From assembly GCF_000382705.1 (NCBI RefSeq), contig NZ_ARQE01000001.1, positions 539,551 to 603,550 on the forward strand: a stretch of 64,000 nt of DNA. Reading direction: 5' to 3'. A program made the position numbers and the translations under genes. Within the stretch, counting starts at the first letter, position 1, and each line of letters starts with the position of its first letter. Under the pieces are notes generated by a model. That model was not told where the DNA came from, ran no database searches, and saw only the letters and a program-made list of their open reading frames with translations. This document shows positions 8,628 to 18,087 of this stretch, piece by piece. Origin of the DNA: Aureimonas ureilytica DSM 18598 = NBRC 106430 (GTDB lineage: Bacteria > Pseudomonadota > Alphaproteobacteria > Rhizobiales > Rhizobiaceae).

Positions 8628-9011
8628 CTACCCGTTGAAGACGACGGACAGCTTGTTGCCCGTCGGGTCTCGCACATAGGCGGCGTACCAGTTCGGGCCG
8701 TAATGCGGGCGGGGGCCGGGCGCGCCCTCGTCGGAGCCGCCGTTCGCGAGAGCCGCGGCGTGGAAGGCGTCGACCTCCTCTGGCGAGGCGGCCGGAAAGC
8801 CGACCATGGTTCCGTTGCCGACGCCGGCTTCCCCGCCGTCGAAGGGCGCGATCACCCAGAAAACCAGCCCTTCGCCCGCGCCCCGAACGGAATAGGCCCG
8901 CCAGCCCGGGAACGAGACATGGCTTGCCCAGCCGATCGTCGCCAGCACCGCGTCGTAAAAGGCGAAGGAGGCCGGACCGTCCTTCGCGCCCAGCGTCACA
9001 TAAGGCTGCAT
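8628..9011 (-). CDS. VOC (glyoxalase/bleomycin-resistance fold) family protein
   Basis: 127 residues. The pattern of the vicinal-oxygen-chelate fold is visible: an early SFAFYDAVLATIGW helix and a C-terminal YAAYVRDPTGNKLSVVF strand with the usual DPxGN turn. Probably cytosolic. The specific reaction is unknown; relatives include lactoylglutathione-lyase-like and uncharacterised dioxygenase-like proteins. It is convergent with the beta-lactamase gene, with six bases between the stops. Confidence 0.85.
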   Translation of the reverse strand: MQPYVTLGAKDGPASFAFYDAVLATIGWASHVSFPGWRAYSVRGAGEGLVFWVIAPFDGGEAGVGNGTMVGFPAASPEEVDAFHAAALANGGSDEGAPGPRPHYGPNWYAAYVRDPTGNKLSVVFNG

Positions 9012-9134
9012 CGCTCTTCCTCCCTTACGCCTTGAATGAGAACATAAAGCGAACATATCCCGCCGGGCAAGTCTTGTGATGGGGGAGGTCGCCGGTCCAA
9101 GGCCGAACGCCGACGGCTCTCCATCTTCATCGGG

Positions 9135-9704
9135 ATGAGCGATCTCGTCCCGTCCTTTTCCCTTCGTGTTCCCCTCGACGACAGCGTGGCGCGCCGCGTC
9201 TGCGACCATTGCGGCTTCGTCGCCTACGAGAATCCCAAGATCGTCGTGGGTTCGGTGGTGCGGTTCGAGGATCGCATTCTCCTCTGCCGCCGGGCGATCG
9301 AGCCGGGGCGGGGGCGCTGGACGATCCCGGCCGGCTATCTCGAACTCAACGAGACGCCCGATGCCGGCGCGCGGCGCGAGGCCTTCGAGGAGGCGGGCGC
9401 GCGCATCGCGACCGAGCGGCTGCTCGCGGTCTATAGCGTGCCGCGCATTAGCCAGGTGCAGCTGATCTATCGCGCGCGGCTTCTCGACCCCGCGCTGGCA
9501 GCGGGGCCGGAGAGCCTGGAACTGATGCTGGTTCGCCCCGAGGACATTCCCTGGGACGATCTCGCCTTTCCTTCCGTCCACTGGGCTTTGCGCCACGACG
9601 CCGAGGCGGAGGCCGGCGCGCCGCCGGTGCCCTTCGGCAATCCCGAGGGCGAGACGGGCGAGCGGATGCCGGACGGGCGGGTGATCGCCGAGGACGCGCT
9701 GTGA
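9135..9704 (+). CDS. Nudix hydrolase with zinc-ribbon-like N-terminus
   Basis: 189 residues. The Nudix box GX5EX7REUXEEXGU is complete: G-YLELN-E-TPDAGAR-REAFEEAGA. The N-terminal CDHCGFVAYENPKIVVG stretch is the half zinc-ribbon plus strand seen in NADH-pyrophosphatase-like and ADP-ribose-pyrophosphatase-like Nudix proteins. It likely hydrolyses a nucleoside diphosphate-linked metabolite; the substrate is not determined by sequence. A parS-like site follows ten bases downstream. Confidence 0.88.
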   Translation: MSDLVPSFSLRVPLDDSVARRVCDHCGFVAYENPKIVVGSVVRFEDRILLCRRAIEPGRGRWTIPAGYLELNETPDAGARREAFEEAGARIATERLLAVYSVPRISQVQLIYRARLLDPALAAGPESLELMLVRPEDIPWDDLAFPSVHWALRHDAEAEAGAPPVPFGNPEGETGERMPDGRVIAEDAL

Positions 9705-9713
9705 ACGCCCCGG

Positions 9714-9729
9714 TGTTTCACGTGAAACT
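9714..9729. promoter_or_regulatory. Near-consensus parS site (ParB binding)
   Basis: The 16 bases TGTTTCACGTGAAACT match the widely conserved bacterial parS consensus (TGTTTCACGTGAAACA) at 15 positions, including the perfect 14-bp palindrome GTTTCACGTGAAAC. It lies in the intergenic region between a Nudix gene and a DUF533 gene. ParB nucleates on such sites for chromosome segregation, and they cluster near the origin. No parA or parB is in the window. Confidence 0.75.
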
Positions 9730-9811
9730 TCCTTAACGCCTGTCTGGGCCGCGATCCGGGCGAGCGGGAATCGCCCGGTCCGCCCGAATCGGGGTGAAAT
9801 CGCCCGTTTCC

Positions 9812-10681
9812 TTAAGCGACCGCCTCGTCCGCCGTGCGGCGGATTTCGGCGACAAGTTCGGCCGGCAGATTGAGGCGTGCGGCGAGGAGGTCGAGATAGG
9901 CGCGCTCGGCCGGCTGGTCCGGGTCGATGGCCAGAAGCGAGGCCGTGTAGACCTCGACCGCCGCTTCCTGCGAGGGCGCGCGGCGCACGAGCTCGTCGAT
10001 CGTCATCGGCTCGTGGATTTCCGTCATGAGAAGACGTTTCTCGTCGGCGTCGAGATCGAGATCGTCGAGCCGGCCGAAGATGCGGCGCTCTTCCTCGGCG
10101 TCGATCGTGCCGTCGGCCTTGGCCGCCGCGATCATGGCGGAGAGAAGAAGCCGAGCGCGCTCTTCCGCCTCGCTGCCGGACGGATGAAAGCGCGGGTCGC
10201 TAACTTCAGGAATCTCGGCCGAAGCGATGGGGCGGATCGGCCCGGGCTGCGCGGGGGCAAGGCTTGCTTGGTTCTGCGCCTGCCAGTTCGTGTAGGCCTT
10301 GTAGCCGAGGCCGGCCACGAGGGCGAGGCCGCCGAGCTTGAGCGCCGAGCCGCCGAGGCCCTTCATCGACTTGCCGCCGCCCCGGCGCAGGAGCTGCGAG
10401 ACGAGACCGCCGGCCAGCGCGCCGCCGATCGCCTTGCCGGCGAAGCCGCCGCCACTCCCACCGCCCCGACCACCAAGGACGCTGGCGGCGAGATCGGCGA
10501 TGCCACCGCCCGAACGGGCGCCGGTTCCACCCAGCGCGCCGCCGAGGAGCTTGCCGAGCCCGTCCTGCAGCGTTTCGCCGGTGGACGCGCGGCCGGTGCC
10601 GCCCGAGGGGAACCCGCCATGTCCCTGCGCGCCGCGCCCGGTGCCGAGGAACTGGTCGAGAAGCTTCTGTGCGTCGATCAT
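9812..10681 (-). CDS. TerB/DUF533 family protein
   Basis: About 289 residues. A glycine-rich N-terminal half (20-130, with many GGG and GGAL stretches and one hydrophobic segment LGGLALVAGLGYKA) precedes a helical TerB-like C-terminal domain (ERARLLLSAMIAAAKADGTIDAEEERRI). This matches the DUF533 architecture of E. coli YebE, an inner-membrane protein of unknown function sometimes linked to tellurite resistance. ATG at 10681 follows GGAGA; an in-frame upstream start at 10729 lacks such a site. Confidence 0.85.
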   Translation of the reverse strand: MIDAQKLLDQFLGTGRGAQGHGGFPSGGTGRASTGETLQDGLGKLLGGALGGTGARSGGGIADLAASVLGGRGGGSGGGFAGKAIGGALAGGLVSQLLRRGGGKSMKGLGGSALKLGGLALVAGLGYKAYTNWQAQNQASLAPAQPGPIRPIASAEIPEVSDPRFHPSGSEAEERARLLLSAMIAAAKADGTIDAEEERRIFGRLDDLDLDADEKRLLMTEIHEPMTIDELVRRAPSQEAAVEVYTASLLAIDPDQPAERAYLDLLAARLNLPAELVAEIRRTADEAVA

Positions 10682-10764
10682 GCCGCGTGTCTCCAGACTG
10701 GGATAGGCCCCTTCATCTGGGAGGTGCACCCGTCTCGGCCAACGCTTGACGCCTCAGGGTGCGA

Positions 10765-11421
10765 TCACGGTTTCTTGTCGAAGAGCGGTTCCAGCGCGTG
10801 GCGCTTGAGCAGCGGAAACTGCAGGAGCATGAAGGCCATGGTGATGGGCATCGTGCCCCAGACCTTGAACGCCACCCAGAAATCCGTCGAGAAGAAGCGC
10901 CAGACCACCTCGTTGAGGATGGCGAGGAAAACGAAGAACAGGCCCCAGCGCAGCGTCAGCTTGCGCCAGCCCTCGGTGTCCAGCTTGAAGGCCTGATCGA
11001 AGACATAGCCGAGCAGCGGCTTGCCGAAGGCGAGGCCGCCGAGCAGCACGGCGGCAAAGAGCGCGTTGACGATGGTGGGCTTCATCTTGATGAAGACCTC
11101 GTCCTGCAGCCAGAGCGTCAGCGAGCCGAAGATCAGCACCACCGCGCCGGACACGATCGGCATGATCGGCAGGGTGCGCACCATGATCCAGGACACGAGA
11201 AGCGCGATCGCGGTGGCCGCCATGAACAGCGCGGTGGCGACGAAGAGCGGCCCGCCGAGTTCGCTTAAGCTCGGAAAGGTTCGGACGATCGCCTCGCCCC
11301 GGCTGTTGGCGAAGAAGAAGACGACGAGCGGCCCGAGTTCGAGCGCGAACTTCAGGAGCGGGTTCATCTCGCGCCGCCCCGGCTGGTTCGGGGCCTTTTC
11401 GATGATCGGTTCGGAGGACAT
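10765..11421 (-). CDS. yciB: Septation protein A / YciB (IspZ) family inner-membrane protein
   Basis: 218 residues, about five to six transmembrane segments. The family start [20 protein letters not shown], the central [22 protein letters not shown] and the [18 protein letters not shown] stretch are diagnostic. The family (IspZ in Shigella) affects septation and membrane envelope upkeep. It is downstream of ftsY in the minus-strand dapF-mtaB-ftsY-yciB run, a Rhizobiales order. The ATG follows AAAGGGAA. Confidence 0.93.
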   Translation of the reverse strand: MSSEPIIEKAPNQPGRREMNPLLKFALELGPLVVFFFANSRGEAIVRTFPSLSELGGPLFVATALFMAATAIALLVSWIMVRTLPIMPIVSGAVVLIFGSLTLWLQDEVFIKMKPTIVNALFAAVLLGGLAFGKPLLGYVFDQAFKLDTEGWRKLTLRWGLFFVFLAILNEVVWRFFSTDFWVAFKVWGTMPITMAFMLLQFPLLKRHALEPLFDKKP

Positions 11422-11485
11422 GGACGGGTTCCCTTTCGGGGATGGTGTCGGGCGGCGAGGCGGCGAAATTCAGGCGGTGCCGGCT

Positions 11486-13746
11486 TTAAGCACTGCCGGC
11501 GCGGCCGGCGATGGCATCGGCGAAATCGCGGGCCTTGAAGGGCTCGAGATCGTCCACGCCTTCGCCGACGCCCACGAAGAAGACCGGCAGCTTATGCTTG
11601 GCGGCGATCGCCACCAGGATGCCGCCGCGCGCCGTGCCGTCGAGCTTGGTCATGACGAGCCCGTTGACGCCCGCCACGTTGCGGAAGATCTCGACCTGAT
11701 TGAGCGCGTTCTGGCCCGTCGTCGCGTCCAGCGTCTGAAGGACGGTGTGCGGCGAATCGGGATCGCGCTTCTGGAGGACGCGCACGATCTTGGCGAGTTC
11801 GTCCATCAGCTCGGCGCGGTTCTGGAGACGGCCGGCCGTGTCGATGATGAGAACGTCCGAGCCGTTGGCGACCGCCTCGTCATAGGCCTCGAAAGCCAGA
11901 CCCGCCGCATCGGCGCCGATCTGCCGGGCGACGACGGTGGAGCCGGTGCGCTCGCCCCAGATCTTCAGCTGCTCCACGGCGGCGGCGCGGAACGTGTCGC
12001 CCGCGCCGAGCGTGACCTTCAAGCCGCCGCGCGTCAGCTTGGCGGCGAGCTTGCCGATCGTCGTGGTCTTGCCCGTGCCGTTGACGCCGACCACGAGAAT
12101 GACATGCGGCTTCACTTCGAGATCGAGTTCGAGGGGCTTGGCGACGGGCGCCAGCGCGCGCTCCACCTCGTCGGCCAGGATCTGGCGCACGGCCTCGCCC
12201 GAGATTTCCTTGCCGAAGCGCCCATCCGACAGGCGGTCGGTGATGCGCATCGCGGTCTCGACGCCGAGATCGGCCTGTATCAGGACATCCTCGAATTCCT
12301 GCAGCGTCTCCTCGTCCAGCCGGCGCTTGGTGAAGAGCGCGGTGATCTGGCCAGACAGCTGGTTGGACGAGCGGGCAAGCCCCTCGCGCAGGCGCTGGAA
12401 GAAAGGCTTGCGCGGTTCGCTCGCGGCGGCCGCCTCGGCCCTTTGGCGCTCGCGCAGCGCCCAGCCCTCGCCATCGGTGGGCTGGCGCAGCGGGGAGAGC
12501 GGCGGCGTGACGAGGCCGGGCAGCGCGCCGGCCGTTGCTGCCGCGGCGACATCGGCGCGGTCCGGCGCGCCGGAGCCGGGGGCGGAGAGCACGGCGCCGT
12601 CGCTCGGCTCCTCGGGCGGCAGCGGCGCGTCGAGCCAGGCGAACTCGTCGCGCTCGCTCACCTCTTCGGAGAGGGGCGCGGAGATGGGCTCGGGGGCGTG
12701 GACGGGTGCTGCGTCCGGGATCGGCTCGGCCGGATCGGCGGGCAGGCGCGCCTCGGCGACACTGCCGCCATCGCCGACGACGAGCGCCGCTTCCGCCGGG
12801 GCGAGCGGCGTGTCGGCGGACACCGGCTCGTCGGTCGGCTCCTCGTCGGTGTCCGGCGCGTCCAGCCAGGAGAAGTCGGCCTCCGGCTCGGCTTCGGGCG
12901 GGCGGGCTTCGTCGAGGAAGGCGAGGTCGTCGCTCTCGTCCTCGGCGCGGGGCTCGGGCTCGACGGGCGCGGATTCCACCGGCACGGGCTCGGGCGTCCA
13001 TGCGACGGGCTCGTCCGCCGGCCGCGACGCGGGCGCGAGCGTGTCGTCCGTCAGGGGCGCGGGCGCTTCGGGCGCGGTGGTCCGCTCGACGAACGAGGCG
13101 TCCGAAGCGAGGCGCGCGGGTTCGAGGTCCGCCGGCTCAAACGGGGCAGGTGCGACCGGCGTGGGGACCGGGGCCGGCGTGGCGGGCTCGTCGGTCGGCC
13201 GGGCGGCAGGGGCGAGGGTATCGTCCGTCGGGACCGCACGCAATTCTGGTGCCGTGGTCCGCTCGACGAACGAGGCGTCCGGAGCGGGGCGCGCGGGTTC
13301 GAGGTCAGCCGGCTCCGCTGGGGCGGGGACCGGAGCCAAGGCGACGGGCTCGTCGGCGGGCCGGGCGGCGGTCGCGAGGGTGTCGTCCGTCAGCGGGCCG
13401 CGCGCTTCGAACGGGCGATCCAGCTCGGCAGGCGCGGGAGCCGACGCGGTTTGCGCCGGCTCCGGCTCAATTACGGAGTTTTTTTTTCAGCCGCGACGCC
13501 GTTCGCGTCTTCGCCGCTCTTCAGAGGGATGATGCCGCCTTCGTCCGGCGTCTGAACGGAGGCGCCGGCCTCGGCGTCGGTGTCGGTCGAGGCGGCGGCG
13601 GGCTGATGGATCTCGGGCGCGCTGGCGTCCGGCCGGGCGGCCGTCGTGTCCTGCGTGCGCGCAAGGCCGCCTTCGTGCTGCGTGCGGTCCTCTTCCTTCG
13701 CTCCGAAGGAAAAGAGGCGGCGGAAAAAGCCCTTGTTCTCGGCCAT
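11486..13746 (-). CDS. ftsY: Signal recognition particle receptor FtsY, read in two frames (-1 shift at A9 run)
   Basis: SRP receptor GTPase that docks ribosome-SRP complexes at the membrane. The NG domain is complete: GVNGTGKTTT (G1), DTFRAAA, DTAGR and TKLDGTARGG. A typical FtsY start (MAENKGFFRRLFSFG) begins at 13746 but that frame stops at 13471 after 91 codons. The NG domain is in the frame one base back. The two frames meet at nine consecutive A residues on the coding strand (13487-13479), where a -1 slip or one extra A joins them without a stop. The joined product would be about 753 residues, far above the usual 300-500, because of a very long acidic, proline-rich repeat-bearing A domain. 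The options are slippage, a homopolymer sequencing error, or use of an internal start. Confidence 0.85.
12996..13400 (-). repeat. Imperfect tandem repeat in the FtsY A domain
   Basis: The segment encodes two full copies and a partial third copy of a 54-59 residue unit that begins TDDTLA, continues through RPxDEP and ADLEPAR, and ends DASFVERTTAPE. Copies start at about 13390, 13228 and 13051, giving 162- and 177-bp periods, both multiples of three. A separate short motif, (F/W)LDAP or FLDEA, recurs three times further along. The repeats are Pro/Ala/Glu/Asp rich and probably disordered. Confidence 0.8.
13479..13487 (-). other. A9 slippery run in ftsY
   Basis: Nine T on the plus strand give GCT GAA AAA AAA ACT on the coding strand. 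A -1 slip on A-AAA-AAA, or RNA polymerase stuttering to ten A, moves translation from the 5' frame (stop at 13471) into the long frame holding the GTPase domain. Confidence 0.6.
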
Positions 13747-13768
13747 GGCGGTCTGATCCGATCGAATG

Positions 13769-15064
13769 TCAGGCCGCCGCGCGGGCAGCCGAGGAGGGAA
13801 CGGCGAGCAGGCGCTCGCCCGTCTCGCCCGTAATGGTAGCGTCCACGATCTCGCCGGGGAGGCCGCTGTGGAGTTCGGTCACGGTAAAGTCTTCCGTGCG
13901 GCCGAGGCCCTCGCGCTCGATCAGCACTTTCGCGCTGCGCCCGACGGAGCGCTGGAGATGCGCGCGATAGGCGGCATCGCCGGCAGAGCGAAGCCGCGCG
14001 GCGCGCTCCTTGCCGACGGCTTTCGGCAGCTGGGGCATGCGCGCGGCGGGCGTTCCCTCGCGCGGCGAGAAGGGGAAGACGTGAAGATGCGTGAGGCCGC
14101 AATCCTCCACGAGGCGGAGCGTGTTCTCGAACATCTCGTCCGTCTCGGTCGGGAAGCCGGCGATGAGATCGGCCCCGAACACGATGTCGGGGCGCACGGC
14201 GCGCAGATCGGCGCAGAACCGGATCGAATCCTCGCGCGCATGGCGGCGCTTCATGCGCTTCAGGATCATGTTGTCGCCGGCCTGGAGCGACAGGTGGAGA
14301 TGGGGCATGACGCGCGGCTCGGAGCCGATGGCCTCCACCAGCGCCTCGTCCGCTTCCACCGAATCGATCGAGGACAGGCGCAGGCGCTGAAGGTCCGGCA
14401 CATGGCGCAGGAGGCTCTGCACCAGCGCGCCGAGGCGCGGGCTGCCCGGCAGGTCCGCGCCCCAGCTCGTCATGTCGACGCCCGACAGCACCACCTCACC
14501 ATAGCCGTTGCCGACGAGGCGCTTCACCTGTTCCACCGCCGCGCCCATGGGCACGGAGCGCGAATTGCCGCGTCCATAGGGGATGATGCAGAAGGTGCAG
14601 CGATGGTCGCAGCCGTTCTGCACCTGCACGATGGCGCGCGCGCGGCCCTCGATGGCGTCCACCATATGGCCCGCCGTTTCGCGCACGCTCATGATGTCGT
14701 TAACGCGGATCTTTTCCGAGGCCGCGACGCCGAAATCGGGCAGGGCGCGATAGCTTTCGGCCTTCAGCTTTTCCTCGTTGCCGATCACGGCGTCCACTTC
14801 CGCCATGGCGGCGAAAGTGTCGCCTTGCGTCTGCGCGGCGCAGCCGGTGACGACGATGCGCGCGTTCGGATTGTCGCGCCGGGCGCGGCGCACGCTCTGG
14901 CGCGCCTGCCGCACGGCCTCGGCCGTGACGGCGCAGGTGTTGATGATGATGGCCTGTTGACCGTCCGCGCCGAGCCCGGCCGCGCCAGCCTCGCGCTTCA
15001 TCACCTCGGCCTCGAACGTGTTGAGCCGGCAGCCGAAGGAGATGACCTCGATCCCGCCGCTCAC
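13769..15064 (-). CDS. mtaB: tRNA t6A37 methylthiotransferase MtaB
   Basis: Radical-SAM methylthiotransferase that converts t6A to ms2t6A at position 37 of ANN-decoding tRNAs. 431 residues. The N-terminal UPF0004 domain has the cysteines in SFGCRLN, INTCAVT and VTGCAAQ. The radical SAM motif is CDHRCTFC, followed by [10 protein letters not shown], and a C-terminal TRAM domain is present. The GTG at 15064 overlaps the dapF stop (GTGA), implying coupling; a longer reading to 15139 runs through dapF. Confidence 0.95.
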   Translation of the reverse strand: MSGGIEVISFGCRLNTFEAEVMKREAGAAGLGADGQQAIIINTCAVTAEAVRQARQSVRRARRDNPNARIVVTGCAAQTQGDTFAAMAEVDAVIGNEEKLKAESYRALPDFGVAASEKIRVNDIMSVRETAGHMVDAIEGRARAIVQVQNGCDHRCTFCIIPYGRGNSRSVPMGAAVEQVKRLVGNGYGEVVLSGVDMTSWGADLPGSPRLGALVQSLLRHVPDLQRLRLSSIDSVEADEALVEAIGSEPRVMPHLHLSLQAGDNMILKRMKRRHAREDSIRFCADLRAVRPDIVFGADLIAGFPTETDEMFENTLRLVEDCGLTHLHVFPFSPREGTPAARMPQLPKAVGKERAARLRSAGDAAYRAHLQRSVGRSAKVLIEREGLGRTEDFTVTELHSGLPGEIVDATITGETGERLLAVPSSAARAAA

Positions 15065-15957
15065 GACGCACTCTCCCGTGCGGCTTCGTCGCGCGCGAAG
15101 GCGCCCGTTTCGGGGTCGAGCGTGCCGGACCATTCCCATTCGGCCGGGCCGGTCATGAGAACGTGGTCATCGTCCCGCCATTCGATCAGGAGTTCTCCGC
15201 CGGCGGGTACGGTGACGGTCACGCTGCGCCCGGTGCGCCCCGTGCGCGCGGCGGACACCGCCGCTGCGCAGGCCGCCGTGCCGCAAGCGCCCGTCAGCCC
15301 CGCGCCGCGCTCCCAGGTGCGAAGGCGCAAGGCGGATGGGCCTGTCACCTCGGCAAGCGAGATGTTGGCGCGGTCGGGAAACAGCGGATGGTGCTCGAGG
15401 ATCGGGCCGAAGCGGTCGAGGGCGTAGGACCAGACGTCGTCCTTGGTCCAGAAGATCGCGTGCGGATTGCCCATGGAGGCGACCGAGGGCGAATGCAGGA
15501 TCGGCGCGTCGATCGGGCCGATCTGGAGTTCGATCGCGCGCGTGTCGGCGAACTCTTCCGACAAGGGGATCGACTGCCAGTCGAAGCGAGGCTTGCCCAT
15601 GTCGACGGTGACGAGCCCGTCTTCGCGCTCGAAAGCCTCCAGAAGACCGGCCTTGGTTTCGAACAGGAACTCGCGCTGCCCGCCCGGCGCGGCGGCCAGC
15701 GCCTGCACCACGCAGCGCGTGCCGTTGCCGCAGGCGCCCGCTTCCGAGCCGTCGGCATTCAGGATGCGCACATAGGCTGATGTGCCGGACGTGACGGGAT
15801 CGTGGATCGCCATGATCTGGTCGAAATGCGTCTCGGCCCGGGCCGCCAGCGCGCGGGCGGCGTCCGGCGTGATCCGCGTTGTCTGGCCGCGCAGGTCCGC
15901 CACGAGAATCTCGTTGCCGAGCCCGTTCATGCGGGCAAAGGGAATCGCGTGGGCCAT
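15061..15957 (-). CDS. dapF: Diaminopimelate epimerase DapF
   Basis: Epimerises LL- to meso-diaminopimelate for lysine and peptidoglycan synthesis. 298 residues. The two catalytic cysteines are visible in ACGNGTR (C76) and GACGTAAC (second half). The N-terminal [15 protein letters not shown] is characteristic. ATG at 15957 matches the family start; the frame stays open to 16017. It is the first gene of the dapF-mtaB-ftsY-yciB run, which is seen across Rhizobiales. Confidence 0.96.
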   Translation of the reverse strand: MAHAIPFARMNGLGNEILVADLRGQTTRITPDAARALAARAETHFDQIMAIHDPVTSGTSAYVRILNADGSEAGACGNGTRCVVQALAAAPGGQREFLFETKAGLLEAFEREDGLVTVDMGKPRFDWQSIPLSEEFADTRAIELQIGPIDAPILHSPSVASMGNPHAIFWTKDDVWSYALDRFGPILEHHPLFPDRANISLAEVTGPSALRLRTWERGAGLTGACGTAACAAAVSAARTGRTGRSVTVTVPAGGELLIEWRDDDHVLMTGPAEWEWSGTLDPETGAFARDEAARESAS

Positions 15958-16053
15958 GGCGTTTGAAACCGAAACGGGGGCGGAATTCCCGCCTATATGG
16001 CAAGAACGCCCCCGCAATGCTACCCGCCCCGCTGTTTCAGGGTTCTCGGGCCC

Positions 16054-16428
16054 TTACATGCCGTCGTGCAGCGCATAGACGCGCAGGCGATGGCCGTCCG
16101 GGTCGAGCGCCACGAAGGAGCGGCCGAACTCGAGATCGACGGGCGCCAGCGCGATCCGCGCGCCCTTGGCCTGCCATTCGGCATAGGCGGCGTCCACCGC
16201 CGCACCATCCGCCAGCTTGAAGCCGATCTCGCAGCCGCCGGGCGCCTGATCCGGGGCGGGCTCGACGCCCTCGCGCTTCCAGAGCCCGATCATCATGCCC
16301 TCGCCGAGCGGCAGAAGCGCGAAGCCGGGGCTTTGCTCCACCGGCGCGCGGCCGAGGATGGATTGGTAGAAAGCGGCGCTGCGGGTGGGCTCGGTGACGT
16401 AGAGAAGGATGTTGGATGCGGTGAGCAT
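16054..16428 (-). CDS. VOC family protein
   Basis: 124 residues with a glyoxalase/bleomycin resistance fold pattern: SNILLYVTEPTRSAAFYQSILG at the start and the ending ALDPDGHRLRVYALHDG. Likely a cytosolic metal-dependent enzyme or binding protein; the substrate is unknown. ATG follows GAGGACG. It stands alone between dapF and a TSUP permease. Confidence 0.86.
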   Translation of the reverse strand: MLTASNILLYVTEPTRSAAFYQSILGRAPVEQSPGFALLPLGEGMMIGLWKREGVEPAPDQAPGGCEIGFKLADGAAVDAAYAEWQAKGARIALAPVDLEFGRSFVALDPDGHRLRVYALHDGM

Positions 16429-16497
16429 GGGCTCGTCCTCGTTGGGGTGACGAGGCGAGCTTTAGGGGGCGTGAGTGTCAGCTTCCGTCAGCAGCCG

Positions 16498-17259
16498 TCA
16501 TCCGGCATTGCGGTGGAAATAATAGGCCGCGAGCGCGAGGCCGACCGCGATCACGACGCCGCGCACCACACCCTGCGGCAGGCGGCGCGCGGCCCAGACG
16601 CCGCTCCAGCCGCCGAGCGCCACGCCCGGCGCCATGAGCGCGGCGTGCAGCCACTCGACGACGCCGCCCGACACGAAGACCACGATGGCGACCACCGCGA
16701 TCACCGTCGCCAGCATGTTCTTCAGGGCGTTCAGGCGGTGATAGTCGCCGCTCTCCGTCAGGCCCAACGTGGCCAGCATCATGATGCCCATCCCTGCGCC
16801 GAAGAAGCCGCCATAGATCGCGGTGAAGAACTGGAGAAAGGGGCTGGCGAGGCTGCGCCCTTGTTTGGCGTCTTCCTGATGGGTGCGCTTGGGCGTCAGC
16901 CAGGGGCCGGCGGCAAACAGCGCGGTGGCGGCGACGAGCAGCCAGGGCACGAGACTCTGGAACTGCGGATTGTCGAGCGAGAGGAGAATCATCGCCCCGG
17001 CGAGCGAGCCGAGCACCGAGACCAGCGCCAGAACCAGCGCGCCGCGCCACATCCGCTTGATGTCGCTCCAATAGGCGAGCGTCGAGGTGACATAGCCCGG
17101 AAACTGGACGATCGAGGAGGTGGCGTTGGCCGAGATCGGCGAGATGCCGCCGAGCGTCATGGCGCCGAAGGTGAGAAACGTGCCGCCCCCCGCCACCGCG
17201 TTGATCGCGCCCGCGAAGAAGCCGGACAGAAACAGGAGAACGGCTTCGAGAAGGGACAT
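16498..17259 (-). CDS. TSUP (TauE/SafE) family permease
   Basis: About 253 residues with eight hydrophobic segments. The two internally homologous family motifs are visible: GFFAGAINAVAGGGTFLTF near the N-terminus and YGGFFGAGMGIMML in the second half. TSUP proteins export or import organosulfonates or sulfite; the substrate here is not known. ATG at 17259 is chosen over an upstream TTG at 17286. Confidence 0.9.
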   Translation of the reverse strand: MSLLEAVLLFLSGFFAGAINAVAGGGTFLTFGAMTLGGISPISANATSSIVQFPGYVTSTLAYWSDIKRMWRGALVLALVSVLGSLAGAMILLSLDNPQFQSLVPWLLVAATALFAAGPWLTPKRTHQEDAKQGRSLASPFLQFFTAIYGGFFGAGMGIMMLATLGLTESGDYHRLNALKNMLATVIAVVAIVVFVSGGVVEWLHAALMAPGVALGGWSGVWAARRLPQGVVRGVVIAVGLALAAYYFHRNAG

Positions 17260-17412
17260 GGCAACCGGATCGAACAGGCGGGACAAACCAAAAGTGGCGC
17301 GACTTTAGGCAAGGCGACGCGGCGCGGAAAGAGGCCGAACCCGGCAAAAGGCGGCGAAACCCTTGCCAAAGCGCGCCGGGATGCGAAGCGCGACAAAATG
17401 GTGACGCCTGTC

Positions 17413-17441
17413 TCGACAAGCGGGGGTATCGCGTGTATAGG
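17413..17441 (+). promoter_or_regulatory. Candidate rplS promoter
   Basis: TCGACA (17413-17418) and TATAGG (17436-17441) are 17 bp apart and 85 bp upstream of the rplS start. They match the sigma-70 hexamers at 5/6 and 4/6. A small CCGTTT/AAACGG hairpin (17470-17482) lies in the leader. Confidence 0.45.
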
Positions 17442-17526
17442 CCGCCTCGTTTTCCTCAGAAAAACTTGACCGTTTCAAACGGCCATGACCGGGCAACCGG
17501 CATGTAACGAAGATGAGGCTATCGCC

Positions 17527-17985
17527 ATGAATATCATCGCCGAACTGGACGCCCAAGAGGCCGCCCGCATCGCCGCCATCCGCACGCTTCCGGCCTTCTC
17601 GCCGGGCGACACGCTGCGCGTCAACGTGCGCGTCACGGAAGGCAACCGCACCCGCGTGCAGGCCTATGAAGGCGTGTGCATCGCGCGTTCGGGCGCCGGC
17701 TTCCAGGAGAGCTTCACCGTTCGCAAGATCTCCTACGGCGAAGGCGTCGAGCGCGTGTTCCCGGTCTACTCCCCGCAGCTGGAGTCGGTCGAAGTCGTGC
17801 GCCGTGGCCGCGTTCGTCGCGCCAAGCTCTACTACCTGCGTGACCGTCGCGGTAAGTCGGCCCGTATCGTCGAGGCCACCAACGTTCGCGCTCGCAAGCT
17901 GAACGACGACGCTCGCGCGGTCGCCGCCGAAGAGCGCGCCGCGAAGGAAGCCGCGAAGACGGCCGCCAAGAACGCTGCCGAATAA
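17527..17985 (+). CDS. rplS: 50S ribosomal protein L19
   Basis: Subunit-interface protein of the large ribosomal subunit. 152 residues; the L19 core ends with [18 protein letters not shown], and a lysine/alanine-rich C-terminal tail of about 35 residues ([20 protein letters not shown]) is an extension often seen in alphaproteobacteria. The core motif [13 protein letters not shown]...QAYEGVCI is clear. ATG at 17527 follows GATGAGG. It is not next to rpsP-rimM-trmD here. A strong terminator follows. Confidence 0.97.
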   Translation: MNIIAELDAQEAARIAAIRTLPAFSPGDTLRVNVRVTEGNRTRVQAYEGVCIARSGAGFQESFTVRKISYGEGVERVFPVYSPQLESVEVVRRGRVRRAKLYYLRDRRGKSARIVEATNVRARKLNDDARAVAAEERAAKEAAKTAAKNAAE

Positions 17986-18013
17986 TCGGGTCCGCTCCCG
18001 AATCGAGTTTTGA

Positions 18014-18048
18014 GAAAGGGCGGCCTTCGAGCCGCCCTTTCGCGTTTT
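18014..18048 (+). terminator. Rho-independent terminator after rplS
   Basis: A perfect 10-bp stem AAAGGGCGGC/GCCGCCCTTT with a six-base loop is followed by CGCGTTTT, 29 bases after the rplS stop. Confidence 0.85.
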
Positions 18049-18087
18049 CAGGACCTTTCTCGTTTTCCGGACATGGAGACCCGCGTC

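Noticed and set aside
11486-13339. ftsY taken as an independent gene from the TTG at 13339
   Set aside because: No ribosome site; the real FtsY N-terminus lies upstream in another frame, so the two-frame reading explains more.
11021-13555. 844-codon open frame antisense to ftsY and yciB
   Set aside because: Spans two well-supported genes on the other strand; no domain recognised.
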